Positions 1-9,988 of a DNA stretch of 64,000 nucleotides are shown here, one piece after another. Both the position numbers and the translations under genes were made by a program. The stretch's first letter is position 1; every line of letters begins with the position of its first letter. This DNA comes from Gp6-AA40 sp963742105. GTDB lineage: Bacteria > Acidobacteriota > Vicinamibacteria > Vicinamibacterales > UBA2999. The notes beneath the pieces are model-generated. The model had not been told where the DNA came from. It made no database searches and worked only from the letters and a program-made list of their open reading frames with translations. The stretch lies in contig CAVUKN010000003.1 of assembly GCA_963742105.1 (NCBI GenBank), positions 1 to 64,000 on the forward strand, given 5' to 3'.

Positions 1-1440
1 GTAGGACTGGGTTCGGATACGCGCCGCCGAAGAACCCGCTCGTGGTGGCGTACGGATCGGCCGCCTGCTGGTTGGGGTTCTCGGCGAAGAACGAGATCGC
101 GTGGGCCGTCTGGTCGCGGACGATGATCCCGTAGCGCTGCGCGGCCTTCGCCATGATCCGCGTCATCGGCGGCAGGTTCAGCGCGTCGATGTCGAGCTTC
201 GGATCCAGGCGGAACCGCGCGCCCTCGGGGATCGCGTTCGGGTCGGTGCTCGCGCCGTCGGTGCGCTGCGCGGGCCAGGAGTAGGTCTTCGGCAACGCGT
301 ACGGGACGTCCATCGCGAGGGCATGCGGGATGACGCCGGCGTTGAGCTCGCCGAGCATCATCGTGCCCGCGACGACGGGCAGGCTCGTGGCCGTCGCGCC
401 CCAGAACGACCCGGACAGCCCCGGCCAGGACGCGGCGTCGTAGTAGCCGGGCGACGTCGACGTGCTCGACATCGCGCCGCCGAAGCTCGCGTGCCAGCCG
501 TCGGCCTGCTTGGCGGCCTTGAAGAGCTCCCACAGGCGGTCGGTCGAGGGCTGGTAGATCGTCATGTGCGCGTCGGGGCCGCCGCCGGAACGGCGTTGGC
601 CGGGATCGGCACGGCCTCGAACGCCTGCTGGAGCGTCGCCTTCCACGAGGCCGGGTCGAGCGCGACACGGACCGCCGGCTGGTCGGCGGGCACGACGTAG
701 AACGACGTGGTGTTCCGCGTCTCGATCCACGGCCCCCAGCCGGCCGCGACGTTCTGGGCGACGGTGTCCCTCAGCGTCTTGACCAGCGTCGGGCTCGACG
801 GGTCGACGGGCGCGTTGTCGGGCAGCGGCGCGTTCCAGACGCTGGTCGGCGCGAACAGCGTCGGCGCGGCGGACGCCGACACCGGGGCCGCAACGGCATC
901 ACCCCCGGCGAGGCTCGTGACGCCGGCCGTCGCGGCGCCCTGCGCGGGCGGTCCGGCGGTCGCCGCGGCCGCGCGGCCGGGCGCCGGGGCCGGCGTGCCG
1001 GGGGCAGGCGTGGCCACGGCCCGCGCCGGGCGCACGACCGCGCGGGCGACGCTCGTGACGACCGAGCTCTCGGCGACGAAGCGGCCCGCCAGGCGCCTCG
1101 TCCCGGTCCCGGCCGCGACCCGGGCCTGGCCCGTGCGCGACGAGAGCGACACGTGGACGGTCACCGTGCGCCGCGCCGGCGTCGCGAGCGGACGCGAGCG
1201 GCGCCGGCCGGCGCGGAGCGTGAGGGCGCCGTCGCGCGCCCGGATGAGCGCCACCTGGTTGCGGGCGAAGCGCACGAGCGTGCCGTGGCCGCCGGGCTCC
1301 GGGAGGCGGAAGCTCACGGCGACGTCGGCGGTCGGCGCGAAGCGCTCGGTCCGCGCCTGTGCGGCGACGGGGGGCGTGACGATCAGAGCGGTCACCGCGG
1401 CGGCGACCGCTGCGGCTGCGGGATTGCGGGCCATGTCCAT
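1..1440 (-). CDS. Exported protein of actinobacterial type, partial and frameshifted
   Basis: The protein starts with MDMARNP or MARNP and has an Ala-rich hydrophobic signal segment ending near VAAQA. A basic region, an Ala/Pro-rich linker and a domain opening with SVWNAPLPDNAP follow. The reading frame stops at about 562, but a conserved-looking sequence (HMTIYQPSTDRLWE, then FRLDPKLDIDALNLPP) continues in the next frame up to base 1, so one base is missing or added near 575-590 in a GC run. The gene runs off the left end of the window. I recognise the SVWNAPL style from hypothetical exported proteins of Thermoleophilia, but no function is known. It is the last visible gene of the foreign minus-strand group. 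Confidence 0.6.
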
Positions 1441-1573
1441 GACGTCGGATGCACGGCCCCGTCGCTTGAGGTCACCCGCGCCGTAATGAGCCATGAGGCC
1501 ATGTCGCCGCGATGGAAGGCGCATTCGACCGCTCGGCTGCGCCGCCGAGCGGTCGCCGGGCCGCCCGATCGGG

Positions 1574-2672
1574 TCAGCGCAGCCCGGGACGGCGCCGGAC
1601 GAGCGCCACCACCCACCGCGCCAGCAGCCGTGCGACGTGCTCGGCGCGGCGGACCGCGAGCGGCCGCTCGGCCGGATCGGGCGGGAGCTGCTGCGGGCTC
1701 GGGAGGGCCCGGCGGCGCAGGTAGGCGACGCCGGCGGCCCGGCGGGGCGATCAGGCCGTCGACGAGGGAGACCTCCGCGGTGATCTGGGCGGCGGATCCC
1801 CGCATGAGCGGATTGGCGAGCCGCGCGGCCCGCCGCACGCCCCGCGGAGGCCGCGACGCCACCGGGACGAGCGCGCCCGACGGGATGCCGACGAGCGGGT
1901 CGAGCACGATCGCGCTCGCCGTCAGCGCGCGCTCGAGCGACGGGTGCGCGGCGATCGTCGCTCCGAGCAGCGGCTGCGCGAGGACGGGGTCGCGGTCGCC
2001 GTCCCACCAGGCCGCGAGGTCGGTCGCGTGGCGCAGCCCGGCGAATCCGTCGCGCGCGTGGTAGAGGGCCAGCGCGACGAGCTCGTCCTCGGGCCGCAAC
2101 CGCCGCACGCCGTCCGGTCCCGGGATCGCGCGCGCCAGGGCACGCGCGGCGAAGGCGCGCTCGTACCAGTGCACGCGCCAGTGGATCTCGACGTCCGGCA
2201 GACCGGCATCCGAGACGAGCCGGACGTGGAGCACGGGCGCCGCCGCGTCGGCGTCCACGCGCCACCCGAGGGGCGCGAGCGCGTCGACGCTCGGCCCGAG
2301 GTCGGCGCGCGCGACGAGCAGGTCGATGTCGCGCGAGGACCGCATCGCCGTGTCGCCGTGCAGCGCCCGCGCCAGCAGCGGCCCCTTGAGCGGGACGTTC
2401 GCGATCCCGGCCGCCTCGAGCGCGGCCGCGATCCGCAGGGTGATGAGCTCGCCGAGCTCGCCGGCCACGCGCGCCGCACGCGTCTCCTCCGCGACGGCGC
2501 GGGCGAACGGCTCGGGGGCGCCCGGCGCCGCCTCCAGGATCCGGCCTCCGAGCAGCGGGACGAGGCGCTGGCGGGCCAGCTCGTCGAGCAGCGCGGGCCA
2601 CGAGACGCCCGCGAGCAGCTCCCGCATCCGCGGCGCGGCCGCTGCCCGCCGGGCGCGCGTGCCCGCCGCCAC
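1574..2672 (-). CDS. PF14907-type nucleotidyltransferase family protein, frameshifted
   Basis: This resembles the uncharacterised nucleotidyltransferase family PF14907: the core has RDIDLLVA (the paired acidic residues of the nucleotidyltransferase fold), preceded by NVPLKGPLLA and followed by DVEIHWRVHW. The C-terminal helix is split by a frameshift near 1742: after LVDGLIAPPG the sensible continuation (VAYLRRRALPSPQQLPP, ending RRRPGLR) lies in another frame and stops at 1574. A GTG start at 2672 is 8 nt from an AGGAGG sequence; the GTG at 2678 is too close to it. Members of this family often sit beside PqqD and lasso B2 proteins in RiPP or polysaccharide loci, as here. Substrate unknown. 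Confidence 0.65.
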
Positions 2673-2718
2673 CAGCACGGCCTCCTCGTGGGCGCGGAGC
2701 GGGGGTCGCGGATCCCCG

Positions 2719-3150
2719 TCAGAGCTCGACCAGGCGGACGTCGCCGAAGCCCTCGGTCGGCAGGAGCGGCCGGCCCGCGTACTCGACCCAGGCGTGGGCC
2801 GTGAACGACGGCTCCGGCCGGGTCGCGATGACCAGCGTCGCGGCGCTCCCGCGCCGGGCGAGCATCGCGAGGACCACGAGCGAGCGCGTCAGGCACCGGG
2901 CGTCGCTCGGGAGCGCCCGACAGGACCCGCACGGTGGCACCGGCGAGGCGGCGCTCGTCGTGGGCGAGGGGAAGCGCCCGGCGCCTCGCCGCGCCGGCGT
3001 CCGGAGCGCCGCGAGCACCGCCGGGAGGTCCGTCCGGCGCAGGCGCCGGCGGACGATCGCGTACGTCGCGAGGACCTCGGCGACCAGGCGCGCCCGCTCG
3101 ACGGTCGTGAGCCGCTCCGCCGCACCGACCGATTGCGCGCGCGCCGGCAC
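2719..3150 (-). CDS. Lasso-peptide B2-like transglutaminase-fold protein
   Basis: The protein matches the lasso-peptide maturation B2 family (PF13471, cysteine protease of the transglutaminase fold), which removes the leader peptide from a precursor bound by a PqqD-like B1 protein. The catalytic Cys is in RCLTRSLVV, the His in AHAWVEYAG, and the tail GFGDVRLVEL is typical. The stretch before the Cys is scrambled: residues between PARR and RALPSDAR read better in another frame (LPLAHDERRLAGATVRVL), implying two compensating indels near 2985 and 2925. It starts with GTG, 3 nt after the PqqD-like gene, so the two are co-transcribed. The family is also found in non-lasso polysaccharide loci. Confidence 0.7.
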   Translation of the reverse strand: MPARAQSVGAAERLTTVERARLVAEVLATYAIVRRRLRRTDLPAVLAALRTPARRGAGRFPSPTTSAASPVPPCGSCRALPSDARCLTRSLVVLAMLARRGSAATLVIATRPEPSFTAHAWVEYAGRPLLPTEGFGDVRLVEL

Positions 3151-3153
3151 CGC

Positions 3154-3462
3154 TCACTCCGCGGCGCGGGTCTCGAGCAGCCCGCGCTGCTCGAGCCCGT
3201 CGCACAGCTCGACGAGGTCTCCCAGGAGCACGTCCTCGGAGACGTCCCACTCCGGCGCGAGGCGCTTGGCGGCCGCCGCGACGCTCGGCGCATCACGCAG
3301 CGCCGCGAGCATCGCGCCGGCGGTCGCGTTGAGGCCGTGGTAGCGGCCCGTCTGGAGGTTGAGCGCGACTGTCTGCTCGGCGAAGTCGCGGTAGACGACG
3401 TGGTCGGGCACGTGCACGGCGAGGCGCTCGAGGTCCGTCCGGCCCCGGTCGTCGGGCGCCAT
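3154..3462 (-). CDS. PqqD-like RiPP recognition protein (lasso B1 type)
   Basis: A 102-aa PqqD-family protein (PF05402). VVYRDFAEQTVALNLQTGRYHGLN is the two-strand plus loop signature, and the C-terminal helices carry EDVLLGDLVELCDGLEQRGLL. Such proteins bind the leader of a ribosomal peptide and hand it to the modifying enzyme; next to a B2-type protease this corresponds to B1. The ATG at 3462 shares a base with the TGA of the upstream permease (TGATG), so the genes are translationally coupled. A longer reading frame exists upstream but is only the antisense frame of the permease. Confidence 0.78.
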   Translation of the reverse strand: MAPDDRGRTDLERLAVHVPDHVVYRDFAEQTVALNLQTGRYHGLNATAGAMLAALRDAPSVAAAAKRLAPEWDVSEDVLLGDLVELCDGLEQRGLLETRAAE

Positions 3463-3756
3463 CAGTACTCGGTGAGCGTGCCCAGGCGGCGGCTGCGCTC
3501 GATCGCGATGGTCACGGCGGCCACGCCCAGCGGCAGGAGGACGGCCGAGAAGCCGACGAGCTTCGCGACGTCGGCCCATGCCGAGCCGTGCAGCGGCTGC
3601 CCGACCAACAGGTGGCGCAGCAGGTCGACCGCGGGCGTGAACGGCTGGACCTCGGACGACCACCGGATCCAGGTCGGCAGCAGCGTCGCCGGGAAGTAGA
3701 ACCCGGCCACGAGCGAGATCGCCGCGAGGACGTAGGCGGCGCCCGGCGCCTGCTTG
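3462..3756 (-). CDS. ABC-2 type transporter permease, C-terminal fragment
   Basis: Only the last ~95 residues are present: hydrophobic segments around AAISLVAGFYFPATLLP and VGFSAVLLPLGVAAVTIAIE with a short basic tail ending LGTLTEY. This is the C-terminal part of an ABC-2 (PF01061-like) membrane permease. Its upstream part is missing because the sequence switches near 3757 to the 3' part of a kinase gene. In a RiPP setting it would be the exporter, in a polysaccharide setting part of the ABC exporter; the fragment cannot decide. It overlaps the PqqD start by one base. Confidence 0.6.
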
Positions 3757-3770
3757 TCGAGACCTGCTTG
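3750..3770. other. Probable chimeric junction with 7-bp microhomology
   Basis: On the minus strand the kinase-type propeller sequence (MVTAFPGPGPRKQVST) ends and ABC permease sequence (KQAPGAAYVLAA) begins within this interval. The heptamer CTGCTTG occurs at 3750-3756 and again at 3764-3770, spanning the switch. To the left, genes are of actinobacterial type; to the right they are acidobacterial. A mis-join by microhomology during assembly is the simplest explanation. Confidence 0.7.
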
Positions 3771-6371
3771 CGCGGCCCTGGACCGGGAAACGCCGTCACC
3801 ATTACTTCCGGCCGCCCAGATTCGTCGGTCGTAAAGGCCATCCAGCGGCCGTCCGGCGAGAACACCCCCTGGCGTTCCGCGTACGCGCTCCGCAGGAATG
3901 GTCTGGCGCGACGCGCGCCGTCCATTGGCAGGACCCAGATATCGCTGTTCGTGTTGCGCTCGGTACTGCTCGAAGGCGACCCATCGGCCATCAGCGGACC
4001 ACGAGGTCGCATTCTGCCCGCCGCCCGAGGAATCGACGAGATGCTCTGCCGTGCCGCTTCCATCAGTGGCCTGTAGATACAACGTGCGCGGCCTGGTGCG
4101 GTCGGAGCTGTAGACCATGAAGCGGCCGTCCGGGCTCAGGACCGGGCGGTGATTGCCCGCGCCGGTGGTCAGCGGCGTCAGGACGCCGCTCTCGAGATCC
4201 TGGTGCCAGATGTTGTGAGTGGCGCCTTCGATCTCCACGATCAGGCCGCGCTGATCCGGAAGCATGTTGAAGTGGGCGTACGGCCGCTCCCCCATGGGCA
4301 CCGGAGTCGTCGTCCCTTTGCGATCGACCCAGAGCAGCGTCCGTTCGAGCTCTTCGCCGGCGCCAGGCACGTACGCCAGCGTGCCGTCGGCAGCCAGATC
4401 GACCTGCGCGCCGAGATATTCGCCAACGTAGAGACCGGACAGTACGCGAACCGGATTGCCCCTGATCGTCAAGCGATCGACGTCGAAAGGCACTGCGAAC
4501 AGGTCAGCGCCGCGCACGAAGAGCAGGTGCCCGGTTGGTGAGTAGAAGGGCTTCGCCGCTCCCTTCACCAAAACATGGCGCCGTTTGTCGCTCACAGCCA
4601 CGGCCTCGATCGCCGCGTCCTCTATCACTCCCTTCTTGCCCATTGCGGTGAACACCACGGCTTTGCCACCAGGGAGCCACCGGGGCCACATGTGGGCCAG
4701 CTCTCCGGGTGCGAGCGTGGTGAGCACCTCGGGGCGCGCGCCCGAGGCGGGTGTCCGCATCAGGCCGCCGCCGACACCCCCTGAGACAATCAGATCGTCC
4801 GGGCCCCAGCTGCCCAGACAGCCCCAGGCGAAGGGTAGTGGCACGCCGCCTGTCAGCTGGACCTTCTTCGTCGCTCCACCGCCTCCGAAGCCAACCCACT
4901 TTCCGTCCGGCGACACGACGATGCACCCGGCTCCGCCGGACGTCTCGGTGCCGGCCAGCGGGTGCGATCCCTCGTCGCGCAGCGCCTGGAGATGAAGACG
5001 CTCGTCGCGATTGCTCTGATAGACGATGCCGCTGGCATCCGGCATCAGGGCGAAGCCGCTGATGCGGTTGTAGTCGGGAATGGTGACGACGAAATGCTTC
5101 GGTGCGCTTGGTGCGGCCGGTGCCGGAGCCAGCCACCGGCTGCCAATCGCGACGACGGCGGCGCTCGCCGCGGCCGCGGCAACCGCGGCGGCAACCAGCG
5201 TCGGCGTTCGCCATGATGCCGACCGCCGCGGCGGCTGGTGCGCCATCTCGCTGGACGACGCCTGCGCGATCCAGCGCAGCTCGCTCGCCAGATCGCTCGT
5301 GCTCTGCCATCGCTCGTCGGGATCCTTCGCGAGGCATCGCGACACGACACGGTCCAGCGCCGGTGACGCCGAGGGCACGAGCGTCCGCAGTGGCGCCGGC
5401 TCCCGATCAAGAATCGCCGCGCCGACACTCAGCTGGTTATCGCCGGGGAACGGCTTCGCACCCGTCAACATCTGGTACAGCACGACGCCCAACGCGAAAA
5501 TGTCACTGCGGCTGTCCGCGTTGCGCCCCCTGAGCTGCTCCGGGGCCATGTACTGCACCGTGCCGACGATGGTTCCCGGCGTCGTCACGGCCGCCGAACC
5601 GGCTGCACCGGGAGCGCTGCTGGCGTCGGCCGCGGCCGATTCGACGCCGCGCACCGCATCCTTCGCGAGGCCGAAGTCGAGCAGCTTCACCTGGTCCTTG
5701 ACGAGCATCAGATTGGCGGGCTTGAGATCGCGATGCACGATCCCGGCGCGATGCGCCTTCTCGAGCGCGGAGGCAATCTGCGTGGCGTATCGCAGCGCCT
5801 GATCGATCCGCAGCGGTCCGTCAGCCAGGCGCGCCGCGAGCGTTTCGCCCTCGAGGTACTCCATCACGAGATACCGGAGTGCCGAGGACGGTGAGGGGTC
5901 GCCCGCCGTGCCAGCCGGCGTCGCAGCTTCCCCGACGTCGTAGAGCGCGCAGATGTTCGGATGGCTCAAGCCGCCGATTGCGCGGGCTTCACGGTCGAAG
6001 CGCGCTGTCGCGTCGCCGCCGAGGCGCGCGGACAGCACCTTGATCGCCACGGTGCGGTCGAGTCGCGTATCGCGCGCACGGTAGACGTCGCCCATGCCGC
6101 CAGCCCCGATCCGCAACACCAGCAGGTAGGGTCCGATCTGCTGGCCCGCGAGTGAGGGCATCGAGCCCGGCGCGAGCAGATCCGCGGCTGGCGTAGAGAG
6201 AAATCCCGCGGCGCGGTCATGGGACGCGAGCATCCTGACCACTTCGCCGCGAAGCGTTTCGTTGTCGGCGCACGCTGCCGTGACGAGGGGAAGCCGTTCG
6301 GTGTCCGGTCGGGCGAGCGCCTCCTCGAAGATCTCGCGAGCCCGCGCCCAGTCGTCCGGACGTGCTGACAT
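3757..6371 (-). CDS. Ser/Thr protein kinase with TolB-like propeller, 3'-truncated and frameshifted
   Basis: Residues 1-75 form the short helical N-terminus common in acidobacterial kinases. The kinase domain follows: glycine loop IGAGGMGDVY at 88, VAIK Lys111, HRDLKPAN with Asp215, DFG at 232-234 and MAPEQLRG. One membrane helix lies near 385-410, so the kinase is cytoplasmic and the C-terminal propeller with PDGKWVGF and PDGRFMVY (PD40) blades is outside. Near 3958 a one-base shift moves the frame: the correct continuation NTNSDIWVLPMDG lies in another frame. The last blade is cut at ~3757, where unrelated permease sequence begins. The gene is divergent from the sigma gene with 47 bp between starts, suggesting a shared control region. 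Confidence 0.8.
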
Positions 6372-6418
6372 ACAAAGGAACGGTCGAGCGGATTGTAGAC
6401 TAGTCGGGGTCTTGCGAC

Positions 6419-6985
6419 ATGGCGGATCGGCCTGCCACCCCAGACGTCACAGAATTGCTGCGGGCATGGCATCGTGGCGAGTCTGGCGCGCTCGATCGCC
6501 TGCTGCCTCTCGTCTACTCCGAGCTTCGCCGGGTGGCGCGCGCGCGCCTGCGGCACGAGCGTCCCGGGCACACGCTGCAAGCCACGGCACTCGTGCACGA
6601 AGCTTACGTGCGGCTGGTTGGCGGCCGCGGTCCGGCGCCGCAGAATCGCGCGCAGCTCTTCGCGATCGCGGCGCGTCTTATGCGGGAGATTCTCGTCGAT
6701 CACGCTCGTCGCAAGGCCGCCAGCAAGCGTGGCGGATCTGTCAGCCTCGTCGGCCTCGACGAATCGATCGAAGCCCCTATCGCCCCGGTCGATATTCTGG
6801 CACTCGATCGCGCGTTGACAGAACTGCACGCCCGCGACCCTCGACTGTGCCGGGTCGTCGAGCTGCGCTTCTTCGCCGGCCTGACCATCGACGAGACCGC
6901 CGACGCCCTCGAAGTCTCGACGGCGACCGTCGAGCGTGATTGGACCGTATCCCGAGCGTGGTTACACCAGCGGCTCTCGCAGTAA
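6419..6985 (+). CDS. ECF RNA polymerase sigma factor, ECF43 / TIGR02999-like
   Basis: A 188-aa sigma factor with region 2 (LLPLVYSELRRVARARL, then HTLQATALVHEAYVRL) and region 4 (VVELRFFAGLTIDETADALEVSTATVERDW) in the form seen in PF07638/TIGR02999 proteins. The acidic residues usual in region 2.2 of ECF factors (as in AEDLVQE) are replaced by ATALVHE. No anti-sigma gene is adjacent; instead kinase genes sit on both sides, one divergent and one ~345 bp downstream in the same direction. For ECF43 factors, phosphorylation of a Thr in region 2.2 by a partner kinase is the known activating step, so the same is plausible here. The ATG at 6419 is the first sensible start. Confidence 0.88.
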   Translation: MADRPATPDVTELLRAWHRGESGALDRLLPLVYSELRRVARARLRHERPGHTLQATALVHEAYVRLVGGRGPAPQNRAQLFAIAARLMREILVDHARRKAASKRGGSVSLVGLDESIEAPIAPVDILALDRALTELHARDPRLCRVVELRFFAGLTIDETADALEVSTATVERDWTVSRAWLHQRLSQ

Positions 6986-7330
6986 CCGCCTCCCAGAAAT
7001 CGCACAGGCCGTCGCTCGCGCCTAGAGGAGCCGAAGCGGGAGTTTCCGCTCAGCAAGCCAAACGAAGGTGGTCGCGCTGTCGGTTGAATGGCGAAGGCCT
7101 CAAATCCGCGGTCGCAGCGAGGCGGACGCTCGTGAACTGTGCGAAGTCGGGCATGCGGAGCGACGCGTAGAGCGACAGCGCTTGGCCAACAGCACTCGGG
7201 CGCGGTCCCGAGCCGACCACACGCGGGCTGCGGTTGGCAGGCCAGGATCCACCTACCAACATTGCGAACAGCCACGGCCGCGATAACCGCGAACGAACGA
7301 GAAAGAGCGCGCTGCTAGAATGCGGCGCTC
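6986..7330. other. Intergenic, no confident gene
   Basis: This 345-bp stretch between the sigma gene and the second kinase contains only short frames without recognisable motifs. A minus-strand frame of about 70 codons (7050-7262) has no family signature. I see no clear promoter or terminator; the control region of the downstream kinase should lie in its last 100 bp. Confidence 0.5.
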
Positions 7331-9928
7331 ATGCCTCTGACGCGCGGGACACGCCTCGGCCCGTACGAAATCGACGACATGATCGCTGCCGGAGGCATGG
7401 GCGAGGTGTACCGGGCCTCCGACAGTCGTCTGAATCGAACGGTCGCACTCAAGGTGTCCCACGAGGCGTTCACCGACCGGTTTGCCCGCGAGGCGGCCGT
7501 CGTAGCCAGCCTCAACCACCCCAACATCTGCACGCTGTACGACGTCGGACCCGATTACCTGGTGATGGAGTTCGTGGAAGGCGCTCCGCTCCGCGGCCCC
7601 CTTCCCGAGCCGGAAATACTGCGCCTGGCCGATGAGATCCTGGCCGCCCTCGATCACGCGCATCGCCACGGCACGGTGCATCGCGACCTGAAGCCCGCCA
7701 ATATCTTGATGACGAAGCGAGGCATCAAGTTGATGGACTTCGGCCTGGCCAAGGTCAAGGCGGTCACCTCCGTCGATAGCGTGACGGTGGCCAACACCCT
7801 GACCGCCACGGGAACGTTGCTCGGCACCTTCCACTACATGGCGCCCGAACAACTCGAAGGCCGCGAGGCTGACGAGCGCTCCGACATCTACGCGTTCGGT
7901 TGTGTGCTCTACGAACTCGCCACCGGCCGGCCGCCCTTCGACGGTGCGTCGCCGGCCGCGTTGATCGCGGCGGTCCTCAACTCCACGCCAACACCGCTTG
8001 AATCGCCCGTCCTCAACCGCGTGGTGGAAACGTGCCTGGCCAGGGATCCGGAGGATCGGTGGCAGTCCGCACACGAACTTCGACACGCGTTGCGGTGGCT
8101 GGCGGCCGAGCGCACGGTGCAGCCGTCGCGACGACAAGCCGCCCGATCGCGCCTCGCCTGGGGGCTAACCGCGGCGGCGGCCGTAATCGCCCTCACGTTC
8201 GGGATCCTGTGGCTGCGTCAACCCACCATGCGTCCGTCCCGTCTGGCATTCACGATCGACGCTCCGCCAGGTGCCACCTTCAACTATCTCGTGACCGCAA
8301 CGTCGGTCTCGCACGATGGACGCACCATCGTGTTTCGGGCGAGCGGAGACGATCTGGTGCCAGCACTCTGGCTGAGGGCCATCGACTCCGTTACCGCTCG
8401 ACGGCTCCCCGGCACCGAAGGTGCCGACTTCCCGTTCTGGTCGCCGGACGACCGCTCCATTGCCTATTTCGTCGGCGATCAGTTGAAGACTCTCGACCTC
8501 GCCAGCGGAATGCCGGTCGTCATCGCCTCGTCCGTTGGCGCCAGCGACACCTGGGGCACAGGTGGGACGTGGAACCGGGACGGGGTGATGCTGTTTGGCG
8601 AAGCGCGGGGGCTGATCCGCCTGGCTGCATCCGGAGGACGGCCAGAGGTACTGATCGCGGCGGACACGTCGCGACGCGATCGTGGCTTCGCGCACCCGCA
8701 GTTCCTGCCGGATGGAAGACACTTCCTTTTCCTGCTGATGAGTGACGATGCCGACGCGGCCGGGGTCTATATAGCGTCGCTCGAGGATCCCTCGTCCCTG
8801 GTGCAGATTATCCGCACGCAGACCAAGGCCATCTACGCCGCGGCCGGCCAGGACCGCCCCGGGCATCTCCTGTTCGTACGCGATGAGGCACTGGTCGCTC
8901 AGGAGTTCGACGCCACGACGATGCGCCTCGCGGGCGAGCCGGTCGTGGTCACCAACGACATCGCGACGCACTCCGGCCTCCACGCCGGCGCGTTCTGGTC
9001 GTCCGACTCGGGCACGCTCGTCTATCGGACCGGCACGGTGCTGGAGCGCACCAGTTTGTCGTGGATCGGCCGGACAGGCACACGCCTCGGCGCGGCGGCT
9101 CCAGACGACGCCTACTCGACGTTCCGCCTGGCACCGGACGGCAAGCGCCTGGCCTTCGGCCGACTCGAGGCGCATGGCCCGGATGACATCTGGCTGATGG
9201 AACTCGATAGCCACCGCACCACGCGCTTCACCTTCGATCCGCAGATCGACACGTGCCCCACCTGGTCACGCGACGGCCGTCAGCTCGCGTTCAGTTCGGA
9301 TCAGGCTGGCGTCCGCCAGATCTACCGCAAGGCCACCGACGGTGGAGCGGCCCAGGCAGTCTCGAGCACTCCGGGATCGAAATGCGTGATGGACTGGAGC
9401 GTCGACGGCAAGCAACTGCTCTACGGAGAAGTTTCAGGATCCAAGGACCTCTGGCTGCTCGACGTCGACAACGGCGGCCAGGCCGTGCCGCTCGTCCGCA
9501 CTGCATTCGAGGAAACAGATGGCCAGTTCTCGCCCGATGGCCCGTGGATCGCCTATACGTCCGACGAGTCGGGCCGCAACGAGGTGTACATCACCACCAG
9601 CCGAGGCAGCACGGAACCTCGCCCGCGGTGGCTCGTGTCGACCCAGGGCGGCCGGCTGCCGCGGTGGCGCGGCGACGGCAAGGAGTTGTATTACCTCGCC
9701 GCCGACAACCGCACCGTCATGGCCGTGGACATCCGCCCCTCGGCGGACGGCATCCAGGCCGGTACGCCGCAGCGGCTGTTTTCATCGTCGACTGCGCTTG
9801 CCGGTGGGTACACGCGGATCTCCTATGAGGTGACGGCGGATGGTCAACGCTTCCTGGTGCAGGAGCCGACGCAACTGCAATCGAGTCCATTGAACGTCGT
9901 CGTGAACTGGCTTCCGGCGACGCCGTAG
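7331..9928 (+). CDS. Ser/Thr protein kinase with C-terminal TolB-like propeller
   Basis: An intact 865-aa kinase. The domain begins almost at the N-terminus: IAAGGMGEVY loop (residues 18-27), Lys41 in VALK, HRDLKPAN with Asp119, DFG at Asp136, MAPEQLEG, and a DERSDIYAFGCVLYEL helix. A single membrane segment near 282-300 (LTAAAAVIALTFGILWL) separates it from a ~560-residue extracytoplasmic propeller with repeated PDG blades (SPDDRSIAYF, APDGKRLAFG, SPDGPWIAYTSDESG). The architecture implies a receptor kinase with an outside sensor. It is downstream of the sigma gene, same strand, and is the complete counterpart of the truncated kinase at 3757-6371. Confidence 0.9.
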   Translation: MPLTRGTRLGPYEIDDMIAAGGMGEVYRASDSRLNRTVALKVSHEAFTDRFAREAAVVASLNHPNICTLYDVGPDYLVMEFVEGAPLRGPLPEPEILRLADEILAALDHAHRHGTVHRDLKPANILMTKRGIKLMDFGLAKVKAVTSVDSVTVANTLTATGTLLGTFHYMAPEQLEGREADERSDIYAFGCVLYELATGRPPFDGASPAALIAAVLNSTPTPLESPVLNRVVETCLARDPEDRWQSAHELRHALRWLAAERTVQPSRRQAARSRLAWGLTAAAAVIALTFGILWLRQPTMRPSRLAFTIDAPPGATFNYLVTATSVSHDGRTIVFRASGDDLVPALWLRAIDSVTARRLPGTEGADFPFWSPDDRSIAYFVGDQLKTLDLASGMPVVIASSVGASDTWGTGGTWNRDGVMLFGEARGLIRLAASGGRPEVLIAADTSRRDRGFAHPQFLPDGRHFLFLLMSDDADAAGVYIASLEDPSSLVQIIRTQTKAIYAAAGQDRPGHLLFVRDEALVAQEFDATTMRLAGEPVVVTNDIATHSGLHAGAFWSSDSGTLVYRTGTVLERTSLSWIGRTGTRLGAAAPDDAYSTFRLAPDGKRLAFGRLEAHGPDDIWLMELDSHRTTRFTFDPQIDTCPTWSRDGRQLAFSSDQAGVRQIYRKATDGGAAQAVSSTPGSKCVMDWSVDGKQLLYGEVSGSKDLWLLDVDNGGQAVPLVRTAFEETDGQFSPDGPWIAYTSDESGRNEVYITTSRGSTEPRPRWLVSTQGGRLPRWRGDGKELYYLAADNRTVMAVDIRPSADGIQAGTPQRLFSSSTALAGGYTRISYEVTADGQRFLVQEPTQLQSSPLNVVVNWLPATP

Positions 9929-9988
9929 CGACGTTCGGCCCTGGGGCGAGTGCCGCCCTTCCGAGACCCTCGTCCCGGTCGGGCGACG

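Noticed and set aside
562..2601. A single 679-codon minus-strand protein spanning the nucleotidyltransferase and the exported protein
   Set aside because: Its N-terminal half is the antisense or off-frame reading of the nucleotidyltransferase (Arg/Ala/Pro-rich); only the part from ~1440 down is real.
3462..6371. A 969-residue kinase fused to an ABC transporter domain
   Set aside because: The last ~95 residues are a permease tail read through a probable assembly join, and the kinase's true continuation is in another frame just before it. Not a natural fusion.
7050..7262. A 70-codon minus-strand gene in the gap before the second kinase
   Set aside because: No motif, no ribosome site and unremarkable composition; probably chance in GC-rich DNA.
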